Shown here piece by piece: positions 22,836 to 34,012 of a stretch of DNA of 64,000 nt. Below the pieces are notes generated by a model. The model ran no database searches, was not told the origin of the DNA, and saw nothing but the letters and a program-made list of their open reading frames with translations. The translations under genes and the position numbers were made by a program. The DNA comes from Rugalucina vietnamica (Eukaryota > Mollusca > Bivalvia > Lucinida > Lucinidae): positions 58,207,226 to 58,271,225 of the forward strand of contig OZ024871.1 in assembly GCA_964017185.1 (NCBI GenBank). Reading direction: 5' to 3'. How positions within the stretch are numbered: the stretch's first letter is position 1; each line of letters starts with the position of its first letter.

Positions 22836-23594
22836 AAATTTGAAATATTTGGCATGCTCTGATATTCATTTCATACAGCTTTAATATTGTAACTCAATCC
22901 GGTTACACTTCGGTTCTGCCTAAAGTCCCTATCTCATTGGAATGCGACAACTGGATCCTAGTTCGCGAATAGTTCGCGACTATTTCGCGACAAAGATTGA
23001 CGATATCAACACAACTTTCACGTTGCAGTCTCATTTATAATAGACATTTATGCGACAAATTCGCGAATTTTAGTCTAAGTTTGATAATATATCTCGCGAC
23101 TGTCGCGAAAAGCAAAAGAAATCGAAAATGGTTTAGATGAGGAGACCAAAAAGTATGATCTATTTGTTAAAATGTTACCTCCTGCGTGCAGATTTTACAA
23201 AAGATGAACATTATACAAGTTGTCGATTTGCCTTTTGCACAAGCCACATACTTTTTACAGACATTTCAAGTGTGTGCAGTGATGGTTTTCGTCTATCAGG
23301 CGTCCAAGACAAAATTTATCATTTTGTGTGTGCATTTCGACAGTCTGATCAACGTTTTGTCATTTAATTAACAGACATGCTGTAGTCTAAGCTCGGTTGG
23401 ACCTAAAAAGACTTGCGATGCGTCTAACAAACCACTAAAAGAAACATGCTCGTGAAGGTCTGACACACAGGGTCAAAAGTGTGGTTGAAGAGTATGTTTG
23501 CATAGTTGCCAGAATACATGGGTACTCCTCCAATGGTCGAGCCACACAGGTCGAGCCATGTGTGTCAGTAACTTTTATTGTCCCGACTAACTTT
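21481..23594. other. Gene-poor stretch with poly(A) run and TCGCGA cluster
   Basis: The open frames here are under 100 codons without recognisable domains. A poly(A) run of about 30 lies at 22803-22832. TTCGCGA or TCGCGAC recurs at about 22962, 22973, 22984, 23058, 23094 and 23102, a local concentration of a CpG palindrome in AT-rich DNA. The stretch 23481-23594 is open and in frame with the LINE behind it but has no LINE similarity that I recognise. Confidence 0.45.
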
Positions 23595-25803
23595 TATTGT
23601 CTCGGCAAAGCAGATCATGACATTGTCTATATTGAATATGACATTAAGGCTAAACGGATCCAGCAGGCCCCGCGTAAGATTTTCCTATATAAACGAGCGG
23701 ATATGGACGGTCTCCATGACCATCTGGTGCGCTGTAGGGATTCGTTCCTTTCAACTGACCATAGTCATGTGTCAGTCAATGACATGTGGGTCAGTTTCAA
23801 GTCGGAGGTTCTCTCGGCTATTGAAAGGTTTATTCCATCAAAAATGACCAAGACAAAATATAGCTTACCATGGATCGATAGCTCGATCAAACGCTTGGTA
23901 AGGAAACGTGATAAACTTTACTTTCGTGCTCGCAAGTCAAGCAGCCCTGACATTAAGAACCATTACAAACGGTTCAGAGCACATGTTCAAAAGAGCATTA
24001 GAGATGCATATTGGAAGCACATTACCAATATCTTCTCCTTTGAAAATGATAACCCTGACCCCGATTGTCCCGGAAAAAATGAAAAGGCAAAAAAGTTTTG
24101 GTCATTTGTCAAGTCCCTTAAGAAAGACGCATCTGGGATCAATACTCTTAGAGAAAATGGTATCTTGAAGACTGACACTTTGGATAAAGCTAATATTTGT
24201 AATAGGCAGTTTCAGTCAGCCTTCACTCGCGAATCAAATGATGAAATCCCCTCCAAAGGCACAAGTCCTTTCACCGCTATGGGTGAAATTACAGTTGACC
24301 CCAAAGGGGTCATTAAACTGTTGAATAACTTGAATATACATAAGGCGCCTGGGCCAGATGGCCTGAGTGCTAGGGTGTTGAAAGAATGTAGTTCTGGGGT
24401 TGCTCCTGTCCTGACCTGTGTCTTCAATGGGTCGCTTGCTCGGGGTGCTGTGACGGACGATTGGCGGCAGGCGGGTGTGGCCCCGGTGTTTGGGAGGGGT
24501 GGGAGGTGCGGCGCGGCTGGTTGTCGGCCGGTGTCGCTTGCTTGTGTCTGTAACAAACCTCTGGAGCGTGTGGTGGTCGGCAATGTAGACAAACATTTGG
24601 CTCTTGGGGGCGTTCTTGCTGACTGTCGGCGTGGGTTCCGAGGTCGGGGGTCTTGCGGGGCCCGGTTGGTTCAGTTTTGTCGTGGTTTGGTTGGTGGTCT
24701 GGACCGGGCGGTGGGTTGTGGCCGCCGGCGGACGGGCGTGATTGTCGTGGATTTCGCTGGGGCCTTTGGCGGGGTCCCGCATGGGGGGTTGTTGTGCAGG
24801 CTTGGCTTCTGCGGGATTAGAGGATCTACACATAAGTGGATCGACTCGTGGCTCTCTGAGCGCTCTCAAAAAGTGGTATTAGATGGCCGTGCCTCAGACC
24901 CAGTCCCGGTTCTTTCTGGTGTCCCACAAGGATCGGTCTTAGGACCGGTCCTATTTCTTATTTTCATTAATGATCTTCCTGATAACATCAGGTCATCTGT
25001 TCGGCTATTTGCTGATGTTTGTGTTTTATACAGGAATATCAAGTCACCATTGGAGTGTCAAATTTTACAAGATGACCTGAATAGCTTGGCCAAATGGGAA
25101 TTGGATTGGCAAATGGAATTCAATGTTAGCAAATGTCATTCAATGAGGGTGACGCGGCTACATCCAAGCAGGCATATAGAATTCAATTACACACTGCATC
25201 AGCAAACATTAGAACAGGTTCAGTCCGCTAAATACCTAGGTTTAACAATCACAGACGATCTTGATTGGCGTCAACATATTTCTGAAATTACATGCAAGGC
25301 AACTAAGACTTCGGCGCAATTTGGCACTGGCACCTAGGTATACTAAGGAAGTTGCATACAAAACATTGGTTCGGCCTCAACTTGAGTATGCAGCTCCTAT
25401 TTGGCATCCCTATCATGAAACTCAGAATGAGAAGGTGGAGAAGGTGCAGAAGACTGCTGCCCGGTGGACCTGCAGGCGATGGAGGAACACATACATGTAG
25501 CGTCGGTGAAATGCTAGACGAACTTGAGTGGCCATCCCTGGAGTCCCGCAGGGAGCGGTCCTCCTTAACCTTCTTCTACAAGATACACTCCGGTACAGTG
25601 TCTCTTGTTAAAGACAAATACCTGACCCCGGCACCCAATCTAAGGCGTACTCGGGCATCACATGAATCACAATACACAAGACCATTTGCCTATAGTGATG
25701 CCCTGAAAAATTCCTTTTTCCCCAGAACTATTTCGGTTTGGAATAGTCTCCCTTCTTCAGTGGTCCTATCTAAGACCATTGAGGAATTTAAGGCTTCTAT
25801 TTA
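23595..25803 (+). pseudogene. 5'-truncated LINE ORF2 (CR1/L2/jockey-type), reverse transcriptase, disrupted
   Basis: The open frame 23481-25337 holds the very end of an AP endonuclease (DHDIVYIEYDI, near residue 44), a linker, then RT motifs: KAPGPDGLSARVL (from residue 288), DDWRQAGVAPVF, PVSL, the region D-F-x-x-A-F (DFAGAFGGVPH), SGVPQGSVLGP (near residue 480) and the catalytic box at residue 512. That box reads FADV instead of FADD: the second aspartate codon is GTT at 25017-25019, which should abolish polymerisation. A frameshift near 25305 moves the RT thumb (RRNLALAPRYTKEVAYKTLVRP) to a second frame and another near 25490 moves the C-terminus (LDELEWPSLESRRERSSLTFFYKI ...) to a third, which ends at 25803. 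The 5' UTR, any ORF1 and most of the endonuclease are missing. Dead on three counts. Confidence 0.9.
24385..24815 (+). other. A-to-G hypermutated block within the LINE reverse transcriptase
   Basis: By hand count, bases 24421-24820 contain 33 A in 400 (8 percent), against 37 in the 120 bases 24181-24300 (31 percent). Residues that RTs of this type usually carry as K, D, N, Y, H, I, T or E are replaced by G, R, C, V or A, each explained by A-to-G on the coding strand (KKGD becomes GRGG, NYRP becomes GCRP, KAFDRVPH becomes GAFGGVPH). Outside the block the protein returns to normal LINE sequence. Of 20 remaining A in the core (leaving out two spared patches, 24551-24560 and 24581-24595), 13 follow G, 5 follow C, 1 follows A and 1 follows T. 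Confidence 0.85.
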
Positions 25804-26095
25804 AATCATTAGCCCAGAGGCATGCGTTTTAGTATGCCTCTCATCTATATCTTGTAAATAGTTTTAATGGTCCACCCCAAATGTTTTCTTTTCCCTTGAC
25901 TAAATTCTAAATTTAGCCACCCACCCCACACCTGAGGTGATGATCAGAAATTGATCGACTCAGTATCAGAAGATAGATAGAACTATCGCTCAACTCATCT
26001 ACCGGTGATTGATAATCATATGCATCGATATGAGTAAAAAAGCCGAAAAATTGACTCAACACATTTTTATTCAGTTTGAGATAGGTCAATCCTAA
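25804..26095 (+). mobile_element. Probable 3' UTR of the LINE
   Basis: About 290 bp follow the last LINE stop codon and contain the AGATGGATAG-like text CAGAAGATAGATAGAAC and no open frame. The exact 3' end is not visible; the homopolymer tract that begins at 26130 may be the altered tail. Confidence 0.45.
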
Positions 26096-26129
26096 GAATG
26101 GGACAAAAATGGGATTACGCCGAGACCAA

Positions 26130-26201
26130 CCCCCGCCCCCCCCCCCCCCCAAAAAAAAAAAAAAAAAAAAACAAAAAAAAAAAAACAAAAACAAAAAAAA
26201 C
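26130..26201. repeat. C-run followed by A-rich run
   Basis: About 18 C, then about 50 bases of A interrupted by single C. The join of a poly(C) and a poly(A) tract is unusual and prone to assembly and sequencing error. Confidence 0.9.
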
Positions 26202-26414
26202 ATGCACAACCGCAAACCTTGTTTTGTTTTTCCTGGCAGCTCTTGACTCGTCTCTCATTTCTCATAATGGGCATGTTCTAGCAACGTCAAAACCATTTTG
26301 AGGAAATGGGGACAGAATGGCATTTAAAATTATTAGGCTATCACATAGCATATGACAGAGGTGCACCATGCCGGGGATTTTTGTAGACATGTGTTTTCTG
26401 AAAGCCAGTACCCT

Positions 26415-28862
26415 AAGCTCACACCGTTCATCCAGATACAACAAACGCGGAAAGGTCTTCCAAACGCGGATATAAACAATTGTATCGCGGGAATACACAA
26501 GGTAAGTAAACATAAACAAATAGCATTTAAATTGTTCCTACATAAAATGTGTTTATGCAGAGCTGATGCGAAATGGTTTATCTTGAGAATGGTACAGTAT
26601 CATAACAAAAGATTTGTGTAAACTATAGATAAAGGCGGTATTAGTTCATAAATCATATTTCTCTCCCCTACTTTCCGATTTTTTTCATATTTTGTAGAAT
26701 GTAATCGTTTGGTTTCGTGCAACTATCTCTTCAAAACTAATTTTCCACATCTATGGAATATATTTATACCATGCATCAAACTGGAAAAGTTTCTTTTGGT
26801 GTCGATACCCATGTTTAAAAATCAGCCTTGTTTACTTCAAGGTACAACTTACCACGGACGTTGATACTACACAACGCGGATGATCCACATAATTTGGGTA
26901 AAACAAACACGGATTCGAAAATCTGGTTTTAACGTGCAAAACACTGACAAAACGTTTTCTAATTAAAATAAAATGAAGAATCTAGATTTTTTTCAAGTAA
27001 ACGTGATATAAATGCATCTTGTTGCCTTTTTGGTTGGTAATTCACTTGATATATGACCGAATTCGGGGGTGGCATATAACATATAACACCATATTATAAA
27101 TTCTGCTACCAGTTTTTTCTATGATTAATTATTTCGTAGAATCAGAGAAACGGTATATACACACACCTGTAAAGGTATTTGTATGTTCGTGTTGTGAATA
27201 GACATCCCAGTTAACGACTCTCCAGCCATGTCAGGATGGAACCGCCGCTTCCTGGGTGCTAACCAGTTCTACGGAAATTAAAATGTCTTGCTCAAAGACA
27301 AAGCCCTGGTGCCAGCATGCCCCCCACACGACCTCGCCAGACCAGGATGGAGCCGCCGCTTCCTGGGTGCTAACCAGTTCTACGGAACTTAAAATATCTT
27401 GCTCAAAGACAAAACCCTGGTGTCAGCATGCCCCCCCCACCGGACCTCGCCGGATGAGGAGTCAAACTATGCCAAGTTGCTATAAGTTTTTGTTCTTTAA
27501 TTACGTGCATGATTACGTTTGCATGGAGAAGAGCTCTATAAGCTCTGCTTTCGTTCTAATCCTTTTCGTCATGTACCTTTAGCCAATGTATGTGGATATG
27601 TTATTTGTGAATCTGAATAAAATATGTTTAAACTAAAACTACAGGATTAACAGCCAATGTCATATAGATACGGTCAGTCATTATTTTCACACCAAAAGCC
27701 TTCCAGAGGCATGCGAACGAGTTCTTTGTGCACATTTCTTTCACCACTAATAATTGCTCTTCTTGAATCTACGTAGTCTATGTACGTTTGTATTCATAAT
27801 TTGTTTTCGTGCATGTTGTCATAGAGGACCTTTCACAAAGGATTTCACTTCACCATACATAAGAGTGAGAGAGACAATCATGATTAATGTTCTTGGCCAT
27901 ATCTTCATGAAAGATATGCATCCATACATTACACCGTATGTTTTACATGTAATAATCGACAGACATGCGTAATAGAGTTTGTGTTTGAATATGAAAGGCG
28001 AAAGCATTTGGAGCTCTGACTATATCTGACAGTATCAAAGTTCATGAAGCTAGCTAAGGCTTTTAATTGTCGAATTTAAAGAAAGGATACAAAGGCACAG
28101 ACAGCTTTTCGGTTAACATGCAGCTGATATGGGCCTATCATTCTATACAACATGTTAACAGGCTTAACATGGTTTCCTAATGTCGTGGCCAAAGCGTAGT
28201 GAATCCATGTTCCTTGTGGTTTTATCACGCCATATTAAGCCATATTTGGTCTTAAACCAGCCACATATGGACTGAAAAACCATACAAAATTGGCTTTTAC
28301 AATGACTGCAACCTGTTTTCCCTAAAATAAGATAAGAATTTGTTTTTTTATTATCCGTGTTTGTTGCACCGTATGGTCCGAGTTTGTTTCACCTGCTTGA
28401 GAATTTGAACCGTGGTATGTTGCACCATATTAAATGAGAGTACCCAATTTCAAATAGTTCTTATTCTCTTTCTATAATTTTGTGTGGGTTCTTGTAACGG
28501 TAACACTAGAAGCGACCCCCGATCCTCCGAAAAACATCAATTTGGTCATATTTTCGTGCTTTAATAATGATTTACAGACATTCTTATCAAGATTTTTCTC
28601 TTTTCGTGCATCCAAGTCAGATTTAGAAGCCTATATTTCTCCAGCTAATAGAATTTATGAGACAGAGTTTTGTGTAAACATTTGCAAAGTTATGTACTTC
28701 TGCATTGTATGTCAAACAAAAATCAACTAAACCGATATTCGTTATAATTAAAGATAATAGATACTCTCTCTGTTTTTTCCAGCCGTTCAAAATACTATTG
28801 TTTATATCCGCGTTTGGAAGACCTTTCCGCGTTTGTTGTATCTGGATGAACGGTGTGAAGCT
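26415..28862. mobile_element. 2.4-kb TIR element nested in copy B, 5-bp target duplication
   Basis: The element at 26420-28857 begins CACACCGTTCATCCAGATAC and ends with its exact inverse. The TIR is about 66 bp with one mismatch seen and contains AAACGCGGA twice. AAGCT flanks it at 26415-26419 and 28858-28862, and copy A shows the empty site CCCTAAGCTACTA. The AACAAACACGGAT motif near 26900 is mirrored near 28352 as a subterminal inverted repeat. No transposase frame is present. A 5-bp duplication does not fix the superfamily. Confidence 0.88.
27224..27460 (+). repeat. Tandem duplication, period about 110 bp
   Basis: CCGCCGCTTCCTGGGTGCTA, CCAGTTCTACGGAA and TCTTGCTCAAAGACAAA occur twice in order, at about 27240-27330 and 27352-27440. 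The 108-codon open frame across it (27256-27582) is a by-product of the repeat. Confidence 0.8.
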
Positions 28863-30356
28863 ACTAGATGCCGCTTGTTAGCACTCTGACTGCTGGGGCT
28901 TTATCGTGCCAGAGCGTGTTACGTACGTTACCGATGCATGATTTTTAAATTCAAGCTGCTAAGGGGATCACCACAATTTATGACAAAAAGCAAACATTTG
29001 ACAAGAAATTTACCTTTAACTATGTAGTAGAGATATTACCTAATCTAACAGGACCAAATTAAATAATATTTAGATTCCATGACTACTGGTACAACAGAAG
29101 TAACGTAAATAACCCTTGTAATTTGGCATATCCACCGTGTTTCGTTTCTTATAGAATATAGCATAGACCAAATACCAAAATACAATTAACATTATAGTTA
29201 TCTACAGTCCTTGCCCTTTAAAATGACATATAGTAGAGCTCTATATGACCTTCCATCACTCCACAATTGCTGATTGTCTTCCCCTACCCCCATTTAAATA
29301 TTATGCCCATTAATATACATGTCCTAGCGGAAACAGAACAAAGACACTTCCTTTCCTGAACAACGTCCCAGTTTTCGAAATAAAACTTCCATATGTATTC
29401 AAAGCACACGAAAAATCAACTACAGACCATGCTTCACGATAATGGTAACATATTTTACGGTATGTCATGGTAACGTATGTAACAATTTTGTATTTTCACT
29501 ATAGGCTCATATAGTTATGATTAATTGCAGATTATCATTTTTTCTCTCACAGTTATTTCAATTAGGAAATTAAATTTATTGAGTATCTGTCCTAAAAGGT
29601 ATTAAAAACACACAAAAATCAACCACAGACCATGCTTCATGATAACGGTAAAATACTTTACGTAATGGCATGGTAACGTACGTAACAATTTTGTATTTTC
29701 TCTAGTATCAACTACTCATTATAGCAGATTATCATTCTTTCTCCCATAATTATTTCAAATAGTAAATTAAATTTACTGAATATCTGTCCGAAAAATGAAA
29801 GAAATGAGAGCCAAGAGGGCAACAATCGCTCTCCTGATAACAATTAAGTAATGAAAAGCATTGAATCAGTAACAGGAATGGAATGAAATTTATTTATTGC
29901 GGTTCTGTTCTGCTAAAATACAAATCTATTAAAGCTTATTTGCGTAGTCTCATTATTGTGTATTATGATCGTAGGCTCACGTCACAGATTTACCGTTATA
30001 AAACTGAATGACTCGCCTGTTGCGATTGGTCAAATACATTCACTTCCTTCATAATGTTAATTGTACATTGTATAATGTTAATTGTAAATCGGTGACGTCA
30101 GTCTACTAAGATCGGAATGATATATCATACGTATCAATTGGACCATAAAGTGAAGGCTGTAAAGAACATTATAGAAGCTGAGTGAGCAGGTAGCCATACA
30201 AATACCTGAACTTAACTTAGCTACTTCCGTGTGACGTCACGGAAATCGACACCAAAACCTAAAACAAATACATGTAGGACAACCTTGGGACGTTTGTGAA
30301 GCAATGTAATATTGTGTTTCATGTGGATTTGCTTATCGAATGCATCCATTCTTTCA

Positions 30357-30359
<3 letters not shown>

Positions 30360-30388
<29 letters not shown>
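30360..30388. repeat. Poly(A) run
   Basis: About 29 A in a row within copy B. The matching position in copy A (about 10345) is a normal CACAATAAAACTAAAAC, so it expanded after insertion or marks a small retroposed tail. Confidence 0.85.
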
Positions 30389-30389
<1 letters not shown>

Positions 30390-30948
30390 ACCACAGAAAC
30401 AGCCTGCTCTATGTTTTCTAAGTATTAGTGCCTAATTGTCCATTTATCCCCATCTCGGTTTTGGAGTGTTAATTTCTTTCTGACTGCACCTTTTCCTGGC
30501 CATTGCCTACTTGTACCTTTTTAGGATCACAGGTAACACAACTGAAACTACTGACTGGCCATCTGATTACTGGTTAACCGCTCAGGTCTAAGCCTGTCCA
30601 GGAAAAGTGGCTAGGTAAAGCCATAGAATACATATAAGTCTCAATGGTTAAGTTGGGTGATTATATTTGAAGCAATTTTCGGATGTCATGGCGTCCTTAT
30701 TTTGGGTATAATAGGTCCCATAAAATGGAGGCAACGTCCCGACATGACCATAGCTGTTGACTGGGACACTTAGCATCAATTCAAACAAACAAAGAAACTT
30801 TGGAGCAAAAGAAAACTGCCATATGAGTCATATGAACCTCAGTAGACTGAGCAAGATGGCCCCAGCCGAGCCTACTTAAACAATATTTCCAGACACGCCA
30901 GTAATGGGAATTTTCATTCCTGACTTACAAATGAACATGTACTTCTTA

Positions 30949-31186
30949 CGATGGCTGGTAGGCACGGCCGATATCAGGGATACTTGTATGTATGACTGTA
31001 TAGGCACTGCACCAGTTTTTCCTATGATGTTCACATTCTGGTCGGCCAGTTTGCACTATCAAAACCTCCTAAATTTAGTGTGTAATTTGTTATTGTTTGA
31101 TATGATGTCCTTTTATTACATGTTTTGTGGATGCGCTAAAATGTATTTGGCAATCTGAATAAAGAATTGAATTGAATTGAATTACA
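30949..31186 (+). mobile_element. LINE 3' end inserted in copy B
   Basis: It is absent from copy A, where ACTTCTT joins directly to CAGAAGTTTAAAT. The insert ends CAATCTGAATAAAGAATTG followed by a (GAATT)n tail, the pattern of a CR1/L2-like 3' terminus. It is about 235 bp and 5'-truncated; the open frame through it (to 31158) is not identifiable as RT. Confidence 0.65.
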
Positions 31187-33813
31187 GAAGTTTAAATAAG
31201 ATATTGAAGGTGCAATAGAATGGCCACAAATTCGTCATCTTACGTGTAACATGTTTTGTCTTGTTCTCAAGGACAGCTTATGCCGTAGTTTAAAGGAGAT
31301 GCGATCAAAGATATAACCGCTAGAGTGACCATAGTACTTTCACCCATTAATATTATACAAATGTCATGGAAAACGGAGTTCTGCTCTGATCTGGTTCTTT
31401 CTTATGCATTTGAACTGCAGAACTGTATCCGTCTAAATAAAATACATGTAGCTTGCGGTTTCACAGACAGTAAATGCGCAAAATGGCCAATTTCCGTGAT
31501 AAAGAGAACAGATATTAAGGCTTAGTGTTTTCTGTCCCATAACCACCATTGTTGCTTGCTACTGATTGCTTTAAAGTGATGGTTTGGATTAAATTCTTAC
31601 TTGATGTTAGATGGAGTAGATATAACATATTTCCTTTGTTGTCGTTTTTGTTTCTGGCCGTATACTTGTAGAAAATTCACGGTAAAGAAAGTTTCGAATA
31701 ACCAACTTCTCACTCCTGGGCACGACACTGTACCACTAGGTCACCACGCTTCCCACTGTGTATCTTGGTTCAGAATTAAGTAGTGACTACATTATAGCAT
31801 TATCATCATAAGGATTTCATGCAAAGTTCCATCTATCACTAACCATCCAATGCTTGTAAGGTGTATAACCAATCAAAAGGAACACAACCTCAAAGAGTCA
31901 TGCATAATGTTGTTCTCAATGAACGCTCACTTAGCACTGCCACTCTCTGTCTTACAAAATCGGTTCTGTATAATTATAATTATGATAATTTCACTAACAA
32001 AGTACATCTTGCCAACATTTTTTTTCAGCAGCTACATTTAAGATACCATATGAGAGTTTCTTTTCTGTGTAATACTTAACACATTATGGTCCATGCGTAG
32101 TTTCCTGCAGAAAATACCAATTTAGAACATAATAGAAGTAGGTAAAGATATATTGCCAACCCCACAAAAATCCACCACTTTTGTCGATCCCTTGGATTAC
32201 GGTATGACGTTTGAATTAGCTAAAGCACACTCACTCAAAAGCCTTGATGACACCAGTCTTGCCTTCAAATGCTCACTTTAATGTAGCTTCAACAAGTGTA
32301 GCCCTATAGTGCCTTGTTACAGACCAGCTGTACGGCTATGTCACATAACTATAGCTAAAGTTAATCAATCCACCTTCACGTTTTGCTTGCATAAATAGGA
32401 CAAATATTGAATGTTCTATTGTATTATCTAGTGAATTGCATGATTGATTGATTGATTGATTGAAAGACTGATTAGAATATATAATGATGACCAAAAACAC
32501 TGAAACCATTTTAGAGCCAAATTATGAAATCTAAGTTGTGTTTTATTTTTGTGTGTGTTCAGATAAGAGCGTAGGAATCTCAGCCCTTTTTGTATGAGTG
32601 GAATGACTTTACGACACTTATCGTTATCTACGTTACCATATAACACTAGGCAACATGCATTAAGGTGGCGTTGTGTTAGTATTAAGCTTGTAACCATCAA
32701 AACAACGGCAAATTTAAACTGAAAACCAAGCGTCATTGAATTGAGTTTTTCCCCAAATGACCCTTCAAGAAAGTATCTTTATGTATTTTCAAAGGCGTAT
32801 ATGTCAAATACATGTATGTAGTCAAGCAAGAACGCTACAAGTTTCACTCAACGGAATACAATTGCAAACAAAGTCCAAACATTGTTGGTTAAATACATGT
32901 AATTTTGACAACATACTTACTTGCAAACAACTTATTTCAAATCAGCCCTCTGTAAGAAAGGAATGTTCTCACGGTATCTTGCCGTTATCTACGTTACCAA
33001 TGACAAACCACTCAGTAACAATCAATAAGATGTCATTGGCTTATGATAAGTTTACCATTTTGACAATGCCAAGTTTTACTAGAATGTATCGCTGAATTGT
33101 ACTATTCTCCAGTGTCCCTTTGAGAATGACTAAGTATGATTTAGTTATACGCGTAAATATATGTATACTGGCAAGTGGGGACGACACAAGTTTTTCAATA
33201 TATGGCATGCAGCTGCAAACAAAGTACAAACTTTTGAGTGAACATACTTTATTCAAAAAGATTTCCACACTGTCAGTTTGTTTATTTGCGTTAGAAATTC
33301 GATGTAGGCCTACTGTTTGTTCATATGGAACGTCTACTGCATGTTTTGTTACATACGTTACCATACCTGGTACAATGAATTATGTTCATAGAAAGCATCT
33401 GTTTTAGCATATGTTTCCTATTTCTTAATATGTGTGTTTGTTTTAACACTGAATTTCATAAAAAATATACCAAATGTTGATTTTATGGCGATTCTCATGA
33501 AAATGGCAACATGTCACGTACGTAACGCATTCAAAAGGCCGCTACGTCCAAACGCCCCAACGGTCAGAGTGCTAACAAGTGTCATTTTGAAGGGAATAGG
33601 ATGGACTTTCAGAAAATTATACCCCTCAAAAATCCCCGGTATGGTGCACCAGGGTCTATTGGCTCCTCAACGTCTATATGGAATTCTTTTATAGGTACGT
33701 ACATAGCTTATACATTTGTTTTTTTCAGAACTGAGATTTCATTAGTCGTCTGTCATGCCACTGTGGAGCAGTAATTACGTCATTGATCAAAACAATGACA
33801 TTTACCGTGACAG

Positions 33814-33895
33814 CCGCGGTGGTGTAATAGATAGCGTATTCGCTTAGCAATCAAGTAGTTGCGGGTTCGAAACCCGGCAGGTATATATGCCTGTC
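33814..33895 (+). mobile_element. tRNA-derived SINE head
   Basis: GTGGTGTAATAGATAGCG serves as an A box and GCGGGTTCGAAACCCGG is a perfect B box with a 5-bp T-stem. The acceptor stem does not pair, so it is not a functional tRNA gene. A body follows to about 34010, and a (GTTT)n tract at 34013-34036 may be its tail or the tail of the opposite-strand element. Confidence 0.7.
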
Positions 33896-34012
33896 ATGTT
33901 GGTGACAAATGTTCACCCTGACGTAATAAAGGCAAACCGCCCATAGGGTGTAACATTGGAAAAGCGATTAAAATAGTTGTGACGTCCACATTAGTACGTA
34001 CTCGTTGTTGCT

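Larger units (their letters stand above)
26331..33679. mobile_element. 4.6-kb TIR element, copy B (with nested insertions)
   Basis: The element at 26334-33676 begins TAGGCTATCACATAG and ends CCTCAACGTCTA as copy A does, and is flanked by TAT on both sides (3-bp duplication). Removing the nested 26420-28857 element leaves about 4.9 kb colinear with copy A over the whole length, same orientation. Differences include the LINE 3' end insertion at about 30949-31185, a long poly(A) at 30360-30388 and several small indels. It has no coding frame. The two different duplications (AAC for A, TAT for B) show independent transposition and exclude a segmental duplication. Confidence 0.88.

Noticed and set aside
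24234..24869. Minus-strand 211-codon open frame over the LINE
   Set aside because: It exists because the plus strand lost A, so the minus strand lost T and hence stop codons; the peptide is Pro/Thr/Arg-rich and without family.
8771..33676. Segmental duplication joining 8771-13416 and 26334-33676
   Set aside because: Homology stops exactly at the same ends in both places and each copy has its own 3-bp flanking duplication, so transposition explains it.
33814..33890. A functional tRNA gene
   Set aside because: A and B boxes and a T arm are present, but the acceptor arms do not pair and the sequence continues into a SINE body.
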